Positions 1 through 9,706 are shown, numbered from the stretch's first letter. The stretch is DNA of 49,762 nt from Acholeplasmatales bacterium (GCA_017524905.1 JAFXUP010000039.1:1-49762), one strand, 5' to 3'. Notes: generated by a model not told the origin, from the letters alone. Numbers and translations: made by a program.

Positions 1-1
1 A

Positions 2-2473
2 TTTGAACCAGTTCTAGTTGAAGGTAGAGCAATTAAACTTCATCCATTAGTATGTACAGCGTTCAACGCTGACTTCGATGGTGACCAAATGGCCGTTCAC
101 GTTCCATTATCACCAGAAGCTGTTGCAGAAGCAAAATTATTAATGCTTGCATGCAACAACATCCTAAACCCAAGAAATGGTAAACCAGTTGTTACACCAT
201 CACAAGATATGATCTTAGGTAACTACTACCTAACATTAGAAAATGCTGGTGAAGCAAATGAAGGTCATTTCTATAGAGATTATGATGAAGCATGGATGGC
301 TTATAAGAATGGCGATATTACATTACATACAAGAATCTTTGTTGATGTTAAATATTTACCAGAAACAAGATTTACTGGTGTAAAGAGACCATCTGATTAC
401 TTATTTACAACAATGGGTAAGATGATTTTCAATAATATCATGCCAAATGAATTCCCTTATTTAAATGATGCAACTGAGGATAACTTAACAAAGGGTACTC
501 CTGCTAAGTATTTCTTAGATCCAAAGAATAAGAATTCATACAATGAATTACTTGCTCAACCAGAGCTATCTCCATTAAAGAAGAAAAATATTTCAAGAAT
601 TATTGCTGAAGTATTTAAGAAATTACACATTACTGAAACATCTAAGATGCTTGATAGAATCAAGGACTTAGGTTATAAGTATTCAACTATTTCTGGTATC
701 ACAATTTCAGCTGCTGACGTACTTGATTATCAAGGTAAGAAGGAACGTGTTGCAGAAGCTGAAAAGAAGGTTGATGAAATTCAAGAAGAATTTGAGCTTG
801 GTTTCTTAACTAATGCTGAACGTAAGAAGCAAGTTGAAAAAGAATGGTCAACAGCAAGAGACGAAATTGAAAAAGGTCTATGGGTTGAACTTTCTAAGCA
901 AAAGAATAACGCCATTTTCATGATGGCTGACTCAGGATCACGTGGTAGTTCATCTAACTTCTCACAACTTGCCGGTATGAGAGGTCTTATGAGTAATACT
1001 GCCGGTGAAACTATCGAAGTTCCAGTTAAGGCTAACTTCCGTGAAGGTCTATCAGTATCAGAATTCTTCATTTCTACTCACGGTTCAAGAAAGGGTTCTA
1101 CAGATACTGCCTTAAAGACAGCTGAATCTGGTTACTTAACTCGTCGTTTAGTAGACGTTTCTCAATCTGTTGTTATCGCTGAAGAGGATGATGGTTCAGA
1201 TAGAGGCGCATACTACGAAGATATTTGTGAAGAAACAGATAATAAGAAGATTATCGTTAATGTTAAGGACCGTGCTTTAGGTCGTTATGCAGCTAAGGAT
1301 GTTGTTGATCCATTCACTGGCGAAATCATCGTTAAGAGAAATGAATTTATTAACGAAGAAGCTGCTGATAAGATTGGTGCAGTTAATAAGAAATTATTAG
1401 ATGAACAAGATAAGCACTTCGCTGTATGCTTAAGAACAGCCTTAACATGTAATTCAAAGACTGGTATTTCAAAGAAGTGTTATGGTAGAAACTTAGCTAC
1501 TAACATGGAAGTTGAAGTTGGTGAAGCAGTTGGTACTATCGCTGCTCAATCAATCGGTGAACCAGGTACTCAGTTAACAATGAGAACATTCCACAATGGT
1601 GGTGTTGCCTCTGGTGGAGATATCACTCAAGGTTTACCACGTGTACAAGAATTATTTGAAGCACGTAAGCCAAAGGGTCTTGCTCAATTATCAGAAATTG
1701 ATGGTAAAGTAATTTCTAAGGAAGAAACAAGAGCTGGTATCGCAATTAAGATTGCTAACGACACAGAAGAAAAGATTTATACTGTTGATAAGACAGCTGA
1801 AATCTTAGTTAATACAAATCAATTCGTAAAGCGTGGACAAAAATTAATTAGAGGTTCTGTTCACCCTAAGGAATTATTACGTATTCTAGATGCTGAAGCT
1901 GTACAAAAGTATATTATCGAAGAAGTACAAAAGGTATATTGTTCTCAATCAGTTGATATCTCTGATAAGCACATTGAAATCATTGTACGTCAAATGATGA
2001 GAAAGATTAATGTTATATTTGAAGGAGATACAGACCTTCTTCCAGGAAGAGATGTATCAATCGAAGAATTTAAGGAAGCTACTAGAAAGGCAATGCTAGA
2101 AGGTAAGAGATTACCTGTTGGTAAAGCTGTACTTTTAGGTATTACAAAGGCTGCCTTAGGTGCTGATTCATTCTTATCAGCTGCTTCATTCCAAGAAACA
2201 ACAAGAGTATTAACTCAAGCTGCTATCCAATCAAAGGTAGATTACTTACAAGGTATTAAAGAAAATGTATCAATTGGTGGTTTAATCCCTGCTGGTACTG
2301 GTATTCTTCAAGAAGAATCATTCGAATGTGAACATAGACCACAAGATGAAGATGATGAAGACGAAGAAGACAATTTAGACGATGTAATCATGGATGAAGA
2401 AGATGAGGATATTGAAGATGATGAAAATTCATCTATTATATCAGCTGATGAATTAAATGACATTGATGACTAA
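2..2473 (+). CDS. rpoC: DNA-directed RNA polymerase subunit beta' (5'-truncated by window edge)
   Basis: Catalytic largest subunit of RNA polymerase. The reading frame is open from base 2, and the absolutely conserved Mg-binding motif NADFDGDQM is encoded at 65-91, so the first ~400-450 residues lie before the window. Downstream are the trigger-loop region ([16 protein letters not shown]) and the rest of the beta' body. The C-terminus carries a ~45-residue tail very rich in Asp/Glu. Compared with E. coli beta', only two of the four Cys of the second zinc site are present: Cys at 1448 and 1478, with Asp near 1190 and Ser at 1469 in place of the other two. Identity is certain. A strong hairpin terminator follows the TAA. 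The zinc-site comparison relies on remembered E. coli numbering. Confidence 0.98.
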   Translation, partial: FEPVLVEGRAIKLHPLVCTAFNADFDGDQMAVHVPLSPEAVAEAKLLMLACNNILNPRNGKPVVTPSQDMILGNYYLTLENAGEANEGHFYRDYDEAWMAYKNGDITLHTRIFVDVKYLPETRFTGVKRPSDYLFTTMGKMIFNNIMPNEFPYLNDATEDNLTKGTPAKYFLDPKNKNSYNELLAQPELSPLKKKNISRIIAEVFKKLHITETSKMLDRIKDLGYKYSTISGITISAADVLDYQGKKERVAEAEKKVDEIQEEFELGFLTNAERKKQVEKEWSTARDEIEKGLWVELSKQKNNAIFMMADSGSRGSSSNFSQLAGMRGLMSNTAGETIEVPVKANFREGLSVSEFFISTHGSRKGSTDTALKTAESGYLTRRLVDVSQSVVIAEEDDGSDRGAYYEDICEETDNKKIIVNVKDRALGRYAAKDVVDPFTGEIIVKRNEFINEEAADKIGAVNKKLLDEQDKHFAVCLRTALTCNSKTGISKKCYGRNLATNMEVEVGEAVGTIAAQSIGEPGTQLTMRTFHNGGVASGGDITQGLPRVQELFEARKPKGLAQLSEIDGKVISKEETRAGIAIKIANDTEEKIYTVDKTAEILVNTNQFVKRGQKLIRGSVHPKELLRILDAEAVQKYIIEEVQKVYCSQSVDISDKHIEIIVRQMMRKINVIFEGDTDLLPGRDVSIEEFKEATRKAMLEGKRLPVGKAVLLGITKAALGADSFLSAASFQETTRVLTQAAIQSKVDYLQGIKENVSIGGLIPAGTGILQEESFECEHRPQDEDDEDEEDNLDDVIMDEEDEDIEDDENSSIISADELNDIDD

Positions 2474-2497
2474 TACTACTTTAAGTATTCAAAATTA

Positions 2498-2530
2498 GGA
2501 GATGAATTTTCATCTCCTTTTCTTTTTTTA
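2498..2530 (+). terminator. Rho-independent terminator after rpoC
   Basis: Perfect 8-bp stem GGAGATGA/TCATCTCC (2498-2517) is followed by a T-rich run to about 2530. It closes the rpoC transcript. Confidence 0.9.
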
Positions 2531-2655
2531 TAAAAATGTAAAGTGAATTCAACATGTTTTTTTAAATGTGTAGAAGAATAAAAATTGATATTGATTTTGA
2601 TAGATAAAATTGTGAGAATATAGATAGAAGCTTTGAAATACAAATTATTTACATA

Positions 2656-2772
2656 GGTAGGTTAGCATACACATTTGCGAAAAACTCTCCTTATAAAGCA
2701 AAAGTCATTTTTAAAATTGTATTAATTTTTATAATATGTTTTATAAAATATCCTTCAAATTGCTAACCTACC
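2656..2772. repeat. 117-bp element bounded by perfect 12-bp inverted repeats
   Basis: GGTAGGTTAGCA at 2656-2667 is the exact reverse complement of TGCTAACCTACC at 2761-2772, separated by 93 very AT-rich bases. The arms are 50% G+C, which stands out from the surroundings. No target duplication is visible at the edges. It could be a small transposon remnant or the closing stem of an unrecognised structured RNA, because a separate terminator lies downstream at 2819-2848. No convincing ORF lies inside on either strand. The rest of the 2474-2919 gap shows nothing else I can name. Confidence 0.6.
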
Positions 2773-2818
2773 ATCTTTTTCTTATATTATCCTTTCTCAA
2801 AAATATATGTTGTACAAT

Positions 2819-2848
2819 TAAGAATGACCTCGGTCATTCTTTTTTTGG
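2819..2848 (+). terminator. Orphan Rho-independent terminator
   Basis: Perfect stem AGAATGACC/GGTCATTCT with a 2-nt spacer (2821-2840), then seven T. It works in the + direction only. rpoC already has its own terminator 300 bp upstream, so this one suggests a short transcript between the two, possibly the 2656-2772 element. Confidence 0.8.
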
Positions 2849-2919
2849 CTTTTTTCTTGTTAAAATAGCCCTTTTATCTTATAATAATAGTAAGAATATG
2901 ACGATTGGAGTATGATTAT

Positions 2920-4089
2920 ATGCCTGAATATATAGTTAACCAATATAGTGGTGTATTTAGAAGAGCTGAAGAATTATATAATGAAGAAAAATTTAAAGAA
3001 GCAGCTCAGCTATTTATCCAAATAACTGAAAATGACCATAATAATTTTGCAGCAGCATATTATTTAGGTGATTGTTATTATTACGGAAAAGGTGTTGCAA
3101 AGGATGTAAGAAAGGCATTCCAATTATTTACATCTGCTGCATTAAATAAGATAACAGAAGCTGAATTCATGGTAGGCTTATGCTATTTAGAGGGTACAGG
3201 TGTTAACCAGGATTCAACACAAGCTGTTGCTTGGTTTACAGAAGCTGCAAAATATGCTCACCCATTAAGCCAATATTATTTAGGCTATGCCTATATGACT
3301 GGTAATGGTATTACAAGAGATATACCAAGAGCGGCTCAATGGCTTGTCCATGCTGCAAAGCAAGGTGTAGTTGAAGCTCAACGTGATGGTGGTATTTGTT
3401 ATGAAATGCTTGGTAAGCTAAAGGGTGCTGCAACATTATTCTTGGCAGGTGCTGAAGCTGGTGATTCATATTGCCAAGAGCGTATTGCTGATTGCTATGC
3501 CGATGGCTATGGTACACTTCAATGTACTGAGCTTGCAGTACACTATTATGAGCTTGCAGCAAACCAAAATAATGTTAATGCCCAAGTTAAAATGGCTAAT
3601 AGATATTCACAAGGTAATGGTGTTGAAAAATCAATTAAAAAGGCTATTTATTGGTGGATAAAGGCAGCTGGTTCTGATAATCCAGAAGCCAATTATCGTT
3701 TAGGTAATGCATATGCTAATGGTGATGGTGTTTTAGAAAATTATGAAACAGCTATGAGCTATTGGCTAAAGGCTGCCAATCTAGGTTATGTTGATTCTAT
3801 GGTTCAAATTGCTGATATTTACCAGCTTCCACCAAAAGAATCAAATGTAGAACAGGATTTAATTACTTCTAAATATTGGTGGACAAAAGCAGCAGAAGCT
3901 GGTAATGCTTATGCGATGTATCGTTTAGGAGAATGCTTTGAAAAAGCTTTAGGTATTTCTCAGCCAAATTTAGAAGATGCTTATAGATGGTATAGTCTAG
4001 CAGCTGAAAATGAATGCCCTGAGGCAATTGAGACAATTCAAAGATTCTCAAAGCGTAATGGTAAAATAAAGGTTAAAAAACAAAAGTAG
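2920..4089 (+). CDS. Sel1-like repeat (SLR/TPR-type) protein
   Basis: About nine consecutive Sel1-type helical repeats of ~36 residues fill the protein from residue ~45 to the end. They show the hallmark pattern of A-x-Y-x-L-G followed by Y-x-x-G-x-G-V and a closing A-A-x-x-G. SLR proteins are alpha-solenoid scaffolds for protein-protein interaction, and no enzymatic domain is present. No signal peptide is evident, so it is probably cytosolic. I prefer ATG 2920, which has TTGGAG 9 bases upstream, over the upstream TTG at 2905, which lacks a ribosome-binding site. The tail is basic (KVKKQK). The next gene starts 9 bases later, so the two are cotranscribed. The partner is unknown. Confidence 0.85.
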   Translation: MPEYIVNQYSGVFRRAEELYNEEKFKEAAQLFIQITENDHNNFAAAYYLGDCYYYGKGVAKDVRKAFQLFTSAALNKITEAEFMVGLCYLEGTGVNQDSTQAVAWFTEAAKYAHPLSQYYLGYAYMTGNGITRDIPRAAQWLVHAAKQGVVEAQRDGGICYEMLGKLKGAATLFLAGAEAGDSYCQERIADCYADGYGTLQCTELAVHYYELAANQNNVNAQVKMANRYSQGNGVEKSIKKAIYWWIKAAGSDNPEANYRLGNAYANGDGVLENYETAMSYWLKAANLGYVDSMVQIADIYQLPPKESNVEQDLITSKYWWTKAAEAGNAYAMYRLGECFEKALGISQPNLEDAYRWYSLAAENECPEAIETIQRFSKRNGKIKVKKQK

Positions 4090-4098
4090 GAGATACAA

Positions 4099-4389
4099 AT
4101 GAAATACAAAAATCCATTTGAAGCATTATTAGATGAAAATTGTAATGATAATATAGTTTTTACTAATGATAAAGGTGAAAAAATTGAATTTGAGCAATAT
4201 GCTTTAATAAATTTAAACAACGAACAATATGCTATCCTAAGACCTATTAATTTAGGCTTAGATGATGATATTCTAATTGCTTATAATATTTACGTTGAAG
4301 GTAATAATTATGAGCTTATTGAAGTAGAAGATGATGATTTATTAGAAGAAATCTACGAAGAATATAAGAAATTATCAAAGAATAAATAA
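4099..4389 (+). CDS. DUF1292 family protein
   Basis: A 96-residue acidic protein of the DUF1292 type (YrzB-like). It has an N-terminal beta-rich half with NIVFTNDKGEKIEFEQYALI, then NEQYAILRPI, and an acidic end that includes EVEDDDLLEEIYEEY. Family members occur across Bacillota with no defined biochemical role. AGGAG lies just upstream of the ATG at suitable spacing, and the gene follows the SLR gene by 9 bases. A terminator follows, making a two-gene unit. The family call is from remembered pattern. Confidence 0.7.
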   Translation: MKYKNPFEALLDENCNDNIVFTNDKGEKIEFEQYALINLNNEQYAILRPINLGLDDDILIAYNIYVEGNNYELIEVEDDDLLEEIYEEYKKLSKNK

Positions 4390-4390
4390 T

Positions 4391-4420
4391 AGGAGGCAGA
4401 AAGCCTCCTATATTTTTTTA
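4391..4420 (+). terminator. Terminator after DUF1292 gene
   Basis: Stem AGGAGGC/GCCTCCT around AGAAA (4391-4409), followed by a run of T. It ends only about 25 bases before the next start codon, whose GGTGGTGA ribosome-binding site directly follows the T run. Confidence 0.85.
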
Positions 4421-4434
4421 AAGGTGGTGAAATT

Positions 4435-6738
4435 ATGAATGTTAATGAATATTTAGATGATATCTTAAAGGATGTTTGTAATAAAAAAATAGATAAGGTT
4501 ATTTCTAAATTAGATTCAAAAATCAATATAGATTTTTCAGGTGAAGAAAAGAAAAAAATATTAGAAATATCTCAATATCTAATTAATAATGATTTAACTA
4601 TTTATAATGATGAGCCACTTTCTAATATTGTTTCAATGCTAGAGGATATTAAAACAAATGATTCATATTTTTATGCTGGTTCAATATATTATGATATGGC
4701 TTTGAAAAATCATTCAATTGAATATTTTAAAAGGACAATTGAAAACTTATTAAAGTGTGAAGCAACAGAAGAAATTAACAAAATAATATCTGATTCATAT
4801 TTTTATATATTTATATTATCAAAGGAAGAAGAAACAAATATTAAAGATTTAAAATTAGCTAAAAAATATTTATTGCTTGCTAATATAAATGAAGATATTG
4901 AATTATTTAAAATAGAATATAATTTCTGTGGATATTATTTGAAAAATTCTCTTTTTAAAAAGGCAATAAGTCATGGACTTAGAGCTTTAAAATATAAAAA
5001 TGATCCTGAATGTGAAGAATTATTACCTGAATTATATTGCTTTATTGGCTTATCCTATTTAAAAATAGAGGATTTTAAAAAATCAATTAGATCATATAAA
5101 AAAGCAATTGATTTAATTTATTTATCAAAGGATATAGATTTATCATTATTAAAAGAAGCATTATTTAATTTATCTGAAGATTATAATGCAATAAAAAGCT
5201 ATCATTTAGAATTAAAGACAAGAATTGCTTTAAAGCATATATTAGATGAAGAAGATGATGAGGATGCGGAATTAATATATGTAAATTCTCGTGAATTGGC
5301 TTATATCGAAAAATATAATAATCAATTAAGCTATGCAATAAAAGATGCTAAAACAGCCTTAAAATATGCAAGAAAGCTAAATGTAAGCTTAGATAGATTA
5401 TATGAATCTATTCTTTTAGTTGCTTATGTTTATTATGATTTAGGAAATTATGAATTATATATCAAATATATGAAAAATAGCATTTCAACAGCAAAGCTAG
5501 TTACACCTAAAAATTTAAGCTTTGAGCTTTTAACTAATAGCTTAAATGAAATTGCTGCATATTATTTTATTTCTGCATCTGATGAATGCATTGATTATTA
5601 TTTAGAATTAAAGGATTTATATTTTAATAATTTAGATAATTTAACAAGAAAAAATATTTATGATGCTGTTGAGGTATGCTTATCATTAGCTAAAATACTA
5701 TCTAATAAAAATGAATTTAATGATGCTTTATTTATTCTAGAAGAAATTAAATCAATAATTGGTAAAAAGACTAAGGATGATAAAAGCTTTTATTATGAAT
5801 TAAGCTTAATTTATAATCGTTTAGGTATAATTTATTCAGATATAAATGAAATGCAAAAAACAATAGATTATTTTATTTTAGCAATAAATACATTTGATAA
5901 AACAGAATCAAAGGAGCATGTTGATATCCTAGACCCATTCTATTCTAATTTAGTAAATGCTTATGAAGAAACTGAAGAATATGAATTAGCAATTCATACA
6001 TTAAATAAAAAGCTAGAATTAGTAGATGTAATTTATAATGGAAAGGATATTGCTGATTATCTAGATGCTAAAGCTGATGTTTTATTTGAATTAGCTCATG
6101 AATATAAATCAATAGATGACGATCAAAATAGTAAAAAGATGTTAGAAGATATAATTGAATTATTAGAAAATTATACAGATATAAAATCTGTAAATATTAT
6201 GGATAAGCTTGCATCAGCTTATGATGAATATGGTAATATCTTAACAGTATCTTCAGATGATGATGTTTTAGCTATAAGCTACTTTTCTAAAGCAAAAGAA
6301 ATATTTAAGCAATTGCTAAAATATAATTCAAAATATGCAATTAGTGTATTATATACGAATAATTCTATTGCTTATTGTTATCAGTATATACCAGATAATG
6401 AAAAGGCTGAAAAATATTATTTAGAATCATTAGAATTAATAAATAAATATGAAAAAAAATATGATTTTTATGATGAATTTACTCATGCAATTGTAATGCG
6501 TGGATTAGCTTTATTATATGACCAAATAGAAGATATAGCTAAGGCTGAATATTATTATTTAGAAGCTATCAAATTATTTGAGGATTTAGCAAAAGGAAAA
6601 GATGATTATTACGTTCAATCCTTAATTCATTTATATAATAATGTTATTAAATTTTATGATCATATAATGAATACAGCACTTAAAAATAAATATCAAGCTA
6701 AATTAAATAAACTTAATTTGAAAAACGGTAAGAAATGA
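4435..6738 (+). CDS. Large TPR (tetratricopeptide) repeat protein
   Basis: A 767-residue, almost entirely alpha-helical protein, rich in Lys, Glu, Leu, Ile and Tyr. TPR-like helix pairs recur through its length (e.g. YCFIGLSYLKIEDFKKSIRS, YYELSLIYNRLGIIYSD and the AKAEYYYLEAIKLFEDLAK stretch near the end). There is no signal peptide, membrane segment or catalytic domain. The N-terminal ~70 residues are less TPR-like. TPR solenoids bind peptides or partner proteins, and the partner here is not apparent. The start is set by GGTGGTGA 6 bases before the ATG. The stop is TGA. It follows a terminator, so it depends on read-through or on a promoter inside the upstream region. Confidence 0.75.
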   Translation: MNVNEYLDDILKDVCNKKIDKVISKLDSKINIDFSGEEKKKILEISQYLINNDLTIYNDEPLSNIVSMLEDIKTNDSYFYAGSIYYDMALKNHSIEYFKRTIENLLKCEATEEINKIISDSYFYIFILSKEEETNIKDLKLAKKYLLLANINEDIELFKIEYNFCGYYLKNSLFKKAISHGLRALKYKNDPECEELLPELYCFIGLSYLKIEDFKKSIRSYKKAIDLIYLSKDIDLSLLKEALFNLSEDYNAIKSYHLELKTRIALKHILDEEDDEDAELIYVNSRELAYIEKYNNQLSYAIKDAKTALKYARKLNVSLDRLYESILLVAYVYYDLGNYELYIKYMKNSISTAKLVTPKNLSFELLTNSLNEIAAYYFISASDECIDYYLELKDLYFNNLDNLTRKNIYDAVEVCLSLAKILSNKNEFNDALFILEEIKSIIGKKTKDDKSFYYELSLIYNRLGIIYSDINEMQKTIDYFILAINTFDKTESKEHVDILDPFYSNLVNAYEETEEYELAIHTLNKKLELVDVIYNGKDIADYLDAKADVLFELAHEYKSIDDDQNSKKMLEDIIELLENYTDIKSVNIMDKLASAYDEYGNILTVSSDDDVLAISYFSKAKEIFKQLLKYNSKYAISVLYTNNSIAYCYQYIPDNEKAEKYYLESLELINKYEKKYDFYDEFTHAIVMRGLALLYDQIEDIAKAEYYYLEAIKLFEDLAKGKDDYYVQSLIHLYNNVIKFYDHIMNTALKNKYQAKLNKLNLKNGKK

Positions 6739-6748
6739 TACAAAATAA

Positions 6749-6778
6749 TTGAAAAAAAGAATTAAATTATTATATAAT
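6749..6778 (+). promoter_or_regulatory. Sigma-A-type promoter for the diguanylate cyclase gene
   Basis: TTGAAA (6749-6754) and TATAAT (6773-6778) with an 18-bp spacer, 28 bases before the start codon. Confidence 0.6.
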
Positions 6779-6805
6779 AATTTTAAAGTCCCACAGGAGT
6801 AATCT

Positions 6806-7963
6806 ATGACCATTAATTATGTTGTAATGCTTATATATTCCCTTTTAATTATTTTGGTAATATTAATAAAAGCAATTTTTGAGAAAAATTTAACAATTTA
6901 TAGTAAAAGATTATTGTTGATAGCTTTAATTAGTGAAGCCATAATGCTTACAGCTGAATCATTAGGATCTCTTATTAGTTTAGGTAGAATAATTGCTCCT
7001 AATATACTAAATGCTTTTATTCAATTTATTTTCTTTACAGCTCAAGGTATTACAATTTATATTACATTTCTTTTGTTATCTGAAATGACAGGATTTATTA
7101 CAAGAGAAGAAATGAAAAAAAGAAATTTATTTTGTATTCCTGAAACTATTTTATCTATACTTGCATTTATATCTATTTGGACTGGATGGATGTTTTATAT
7201 AGATGAGAAAGGTATTTATCATCAAGGACCTATCAATTTTGTTCAATATTTAGTTGTAGCATTTTATTTAGCATTTGTAGGTCTATCTTCTTTTATAAAA
7301 TTATTTATGAGAAAATATTTTTCTCAAAGAGCATTATTTATAAGTATAGTTTGTTATTCACTATTACCTTTAATTGGTACAATAGTTGAATTTGGTGTTA
7401 AAAACGCAACAGGTAATAGATATCCATTTATTTTAGCATCTATTGCTTTATCAACATTAATTATTTATTTACAATTATTACAAAATCAGGTTCAAACAGA
7501 TTATTTAACAGATATACCTAATAGAGCAATGCTTATGAGATATATTGAATCTAAAATGAATCATGAAAATTATAATTTATATGTTTTTGTTTTAGATATT
7601 AATGATTTTAAGCTAATTAATGATAGATTTGGTCATTTAGAAGGAGATAGAGTTTTAAAAATATTAAGTAATAATTTAAAGCAATTCTCAAGAGAAACAG
7701 GTAATTTTGTAGCAAGATATGCAGGTGATGAATTTGTTATTGTTGCTGATACAAAAAAGAATAGTATTGATGAGATAAATGAATTAATTCATCAATATAT
7801 TAAAATAGCAAATGATGATATTAATGATAATAGATACGAATTAAGTGTTGCTGTAGGATATGTTAAATATGATGATAAAATTCAAACAATTAAGGATTTT
7901 ATTGATCTAGCAGATAAAGAAATGTATAAAGATAAACAAAAATATCATCTAAAATTGAAATAA
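6806..7963 (+). CDS. Membrane-bound diguanylate cyclase (7-TM plus GGDEF)
   Basis: The N-terminal ~230 residues hold about seven hydrophobic transmembrane segments and form a sensory membrane domain. A C-terminal GGDEF domain follows (residues ~230-385) with DYLTDIPNRAML at its start, the metal-binding DINDFKLINDRFGHLEGD loop, and AGDEF at residues 306-310. AGDEF is an accepted active variant of GGDEF, so synthesis of cyclic-di-GMP is likely. The position where the RxxD inhibitory site usually lies reads ETGN, so product feedback through the I-site is probably absent. CAGGAG lies upstream of the ATG. It is monocistronic between its own promoter and terminator. The signal sensed is unknown. 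Confidence 0.88.
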   Translation: MTINYVVMLIYSLLIILVILIKAIFEKNLTIYSKRLLLIALISEAIMLTAESLGSLISLGRIIAPNILNAFIQFIFFTAQGITIYITFLLLSEMTGFITREEMKKRNLFCIPETILSILAFISIWTGWMFYIDEKGIYHQGPINFVQYLVVAFYLAFVGLSSFIKLFMRKYFSQRALFISIVCYSLLPLIGTIVEFGVKNATGNRYPFILASIALSTLIIYLQLLQNQVQTDYLTDIPNRAMLMRYIESKMNHENYNLYVFVLDINDFKLINDRFGHLEGDRVLKILSNNLKQFSRETGNFVARYAGDEFVIVADTKKNSIDEINELIHQYIKIANDDINDNRYELSVAVGYVKYDDKIQTIKDFIDLADKEMYKDKQKYHLKLK

Positions 7964-7986
7964 AGTGGTTATCCACTTTTTTCTTT
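7962..7986 (+). terminator. Terminator after the 7-TM GGDEF gene
   Basis: Stem AAAGTGG/CCACTTT with TTAT loop (7962-7979), then T-rich. It overlaps the stop codon. Confidence 0.8.
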
Positions 7987-8015
7987 TAATTATGAAAATT
8001 TATGAAAAAAATTAA

Positions 8016-8034
8016 TAGACATCGATTGTGTCTA
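8016..8034. promoter_or_regulatory. Inverted repeat upstream of the Y-family polymerase gene (operator candidate)
   Basis: TAGACA (8016-8021) and TGTCTA (8029-8034) form a perfect 6-bp dyad with a 7-bp centre, 59 bases upstream of the polymerase start. Damage-inducible control is expected for this gene class. The sequence does not match the Bacillus LexA box (CGAAC-N4-GTTCG), so the binding protein is unknown. Confidence 0.4.
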
Positions 8035-8092
8035 ATTACGTGTTATTATATTTTTAGAAAATATATTATAATAATATATGAGGAGGTTCATT

Positions 8093-9373
8093 ATGGAAAA
8101 TAGAGTATATTTTGTAATTGATATGAAATCATTTTATGCGTCATGTGAATGCTCCTTAAGAGGATTAGACCCTTATACAACTAATTTAGTTGTTGCTGAC
8201 CCTGAAAGAACTGATAAAACTATTTGCTTAGCTGTATCAATCAATATGAAAGCGTTAGGTGTTAAAAATAGATGTAGATTATTTCAGGTGCCTAAAAATA
8301 TAGATTTTATTTGTGCAAAGCCACGTATGCAAAAATATATTGATATGGCAGCTGAAATATATGGTATTTATTTAAATTATATAGATTCAAAGGATATTCA
8401 TGTTTATTCAATTGATGAATGCTTTATAGATGTTACTGATTATTTAAAGCTTTATAATATGAAGGCAAAGCCTTTTGCTAAAATGCTTATGTCTGAAATA
8501 TGGGATAAGCTTCATATTCCATCAACCTGTGGAATTGGTAGCAATTTATATTTAGCAAAAATTGCTTTAGATATAACTGCTAAGCATTCACCTGATAGAA
8601 TTGGTTGGTTAACTGAAGAAAAATTTATTAAGGAATTATCTAATCATAAGCCTATTACTGATTTTTGGAGAATTTCAACAGGTACAGCTAGACGCTTAGC
8701 TAAATACTGCATTTATGATATGGAAGGAATAAGAAATATAGATCCTGAGATTTTATATCATGAATTTGGAATTGATGCAGAATTGATGATTGATCATGCA
8801 AATGGCATTGAAACATGCTTAATGGAGGATATTAAAAATTATAAATCTCAAGGAAAATCAATTTCTGAATCACAAATACTTCCTTGCGGATATTCATATG
8901 AGGATACTTTAATTGTATTAAAGGAAATGGTAAGACAGGCCTGCCTTCGTTTATTTAAAAATAATTATGTAACTAATTCTGTTTCAATTGGTATTTATTA
9001 TGATGATATTGCAAAAGGTGGAGAGGCTTATTCAACAACAATGAGTGTTTCAACATCTCTATATTCTTTAATTATTAAGTATGTTGAAGAATTATTTAAA
9101 AAAATAAAATATAGAAATTTTAAAATAAGAAGAATAGGCTTTTCAATGCCTGCCTTAGATATAAAATATGAGCATTATGATTTATTTACTAATTTAGATG
9201 AAATTGAAAAGGAAAAAAGATTGATGTCATCTATGCTTAATATTAAGGATAAATTTGGTAAGAATTCTGTTTTAGAAGCAATGGATTATTTAGAAAACGC
9301 AACACAGCGTGAAAGAAATAAGATGATTGGAGGTCATGCATCAGGAGATGATGGAAAGAGAAAAAAGAGCTAA
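8093..9373 (+). CDS. Y-family (UmuC/UvrX-like) translesion DNA polymerase
   Basis: A Y-family polymerase of the ImpB/MucB/SamB type, which copies damaged DNA. The N-terminal catalytic motif YFVIDMKSFYASCE has its metal-binding Asp at residue 10, and SIDECFIDVT supplies the catalytic Asp/Glu at residues 108-109. The helix-hairpin-helix and little-finger regions follow, giving a 426-residue protein of normal length. ATG 8093 is chosen because a perfect AGGAGG lies at 8081-8086; the in-frame ATG at 8078 precedes that site and would not use it. The downstream YolD-type gene overlaps its 3' end, the usual pairing for UvrX/YqjW-like polymerases. No UmuD or LexA is present here. Confidence 0.92.
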   Translation: MENRVYFVIDMKSFYASCECSLRGLDPYTTNLVVADPERTDKTICLAVSINMKALGVKNRCRLFQVPKNIDFICAKPRMQKYIDMAAEIYGIYLNYIDSKDIHVYSIDECFIDVTDYLKLYNMKAKPFAKMLMSEIWDKLHIPSTCGIGSNLYLAKIALDITAKHSPDRIGWLTEEKFIKELSNHKPITDFWRISTGTARRLAKYCIYDMEGIRNIDPEILYHEFGIDAELMIDHANGIETCLMEDIKNYKSQGKSISESQILPCGYSYEDTLIVLKEMVRQACLRLFKNNYVTNSVSIGIYYDDIAKGGEAYSTTMSVSTSLYSLIIKYVEELFKKIKYRNFKIRRIGFSMPALDIKYEHYDLFTNLDEIEKEKRLMSSMLNIKDKFGKNSVLEAMDYLENATQRERNKMIGGHASGDDGKRKKS

Positions 9374-9665
9374 ACAATTTGCACCTTTTGATGCATTAAC
9401 TGGATTAAAGGATGCTATTAGATTAAAAGAATATGAGCATAATGCTAAAATGAAAAAGGATTTATCTGATGATATTATTGAAAAAATATCTAATAATATG
9501 AAAAAAATCGAAAAGAAAACTATAGTTAAATTAAAATATTATTATGAAGGTCATGAATATGAATATATAGGTAATATTAAATTAAATATAGTTGATTTAA
9601 TTATAGAGACGAAGGATAAAATAATTAGCTTTAATGATTTATTAGATTTGGATATTCTTGCTTAA
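9348..9665 (+). CDS. YolD-like protein, partner of the Y-family polymerase
   Basis: A small (105-residue) protein beginning with the diagnostic KRAKQFAPFDALTGLKDAIR stretch of YolD-like proteins, followed by a Lys/Glu-rich middle and a C-terminal beta region. YolD-like genes typically sit next to UvrX/UmuC-type polymerases in Bacillota and are thought to act with them in damage tolerance. The gene overlaps the end of the polymerase gene by 26 bases and is translationally coupled. The start is uncertain: TTG 9327, ATG 9336, ATG 9348 and ATG 9351 are all in frame. I prefer 9348 because family members begin a few residues before the KQF motif. Confidence 0.75.
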   Translation: MMEREKRAKQFAPFDALTGLKDAIRLKEYEHNAKMKKDLSDDIIEKISNNMKKIEKKTIVKLKYYYEGHEYEYIGNIKLNIVDLIIETKDKIISFNDLLDLDILA

Positions 9666-9706
9666 AAAAATAATATCTTTTATAATTATATAAAGGAGTG
9701 ATTCTT

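Noticed and set aside
781..1071. Minus-strand ORF of 96 codons inside rpoC
   Set aside because: It lies antisense to a clearly conserved part of RpoC, has no ribosome-binding site and no protein-like pattern. The same applies to the other antisense frames inside strong genes (e.g. 3311-3562, 26652-26954).
2653..2700. Minus-strand 9-codon ORF with an AAGGAGAG ribosome-binding site inside the inverted-repeat element
   Set aside because: Very short, no convincing minus-strand promoter, and the nearby terminator works only on the + strand.
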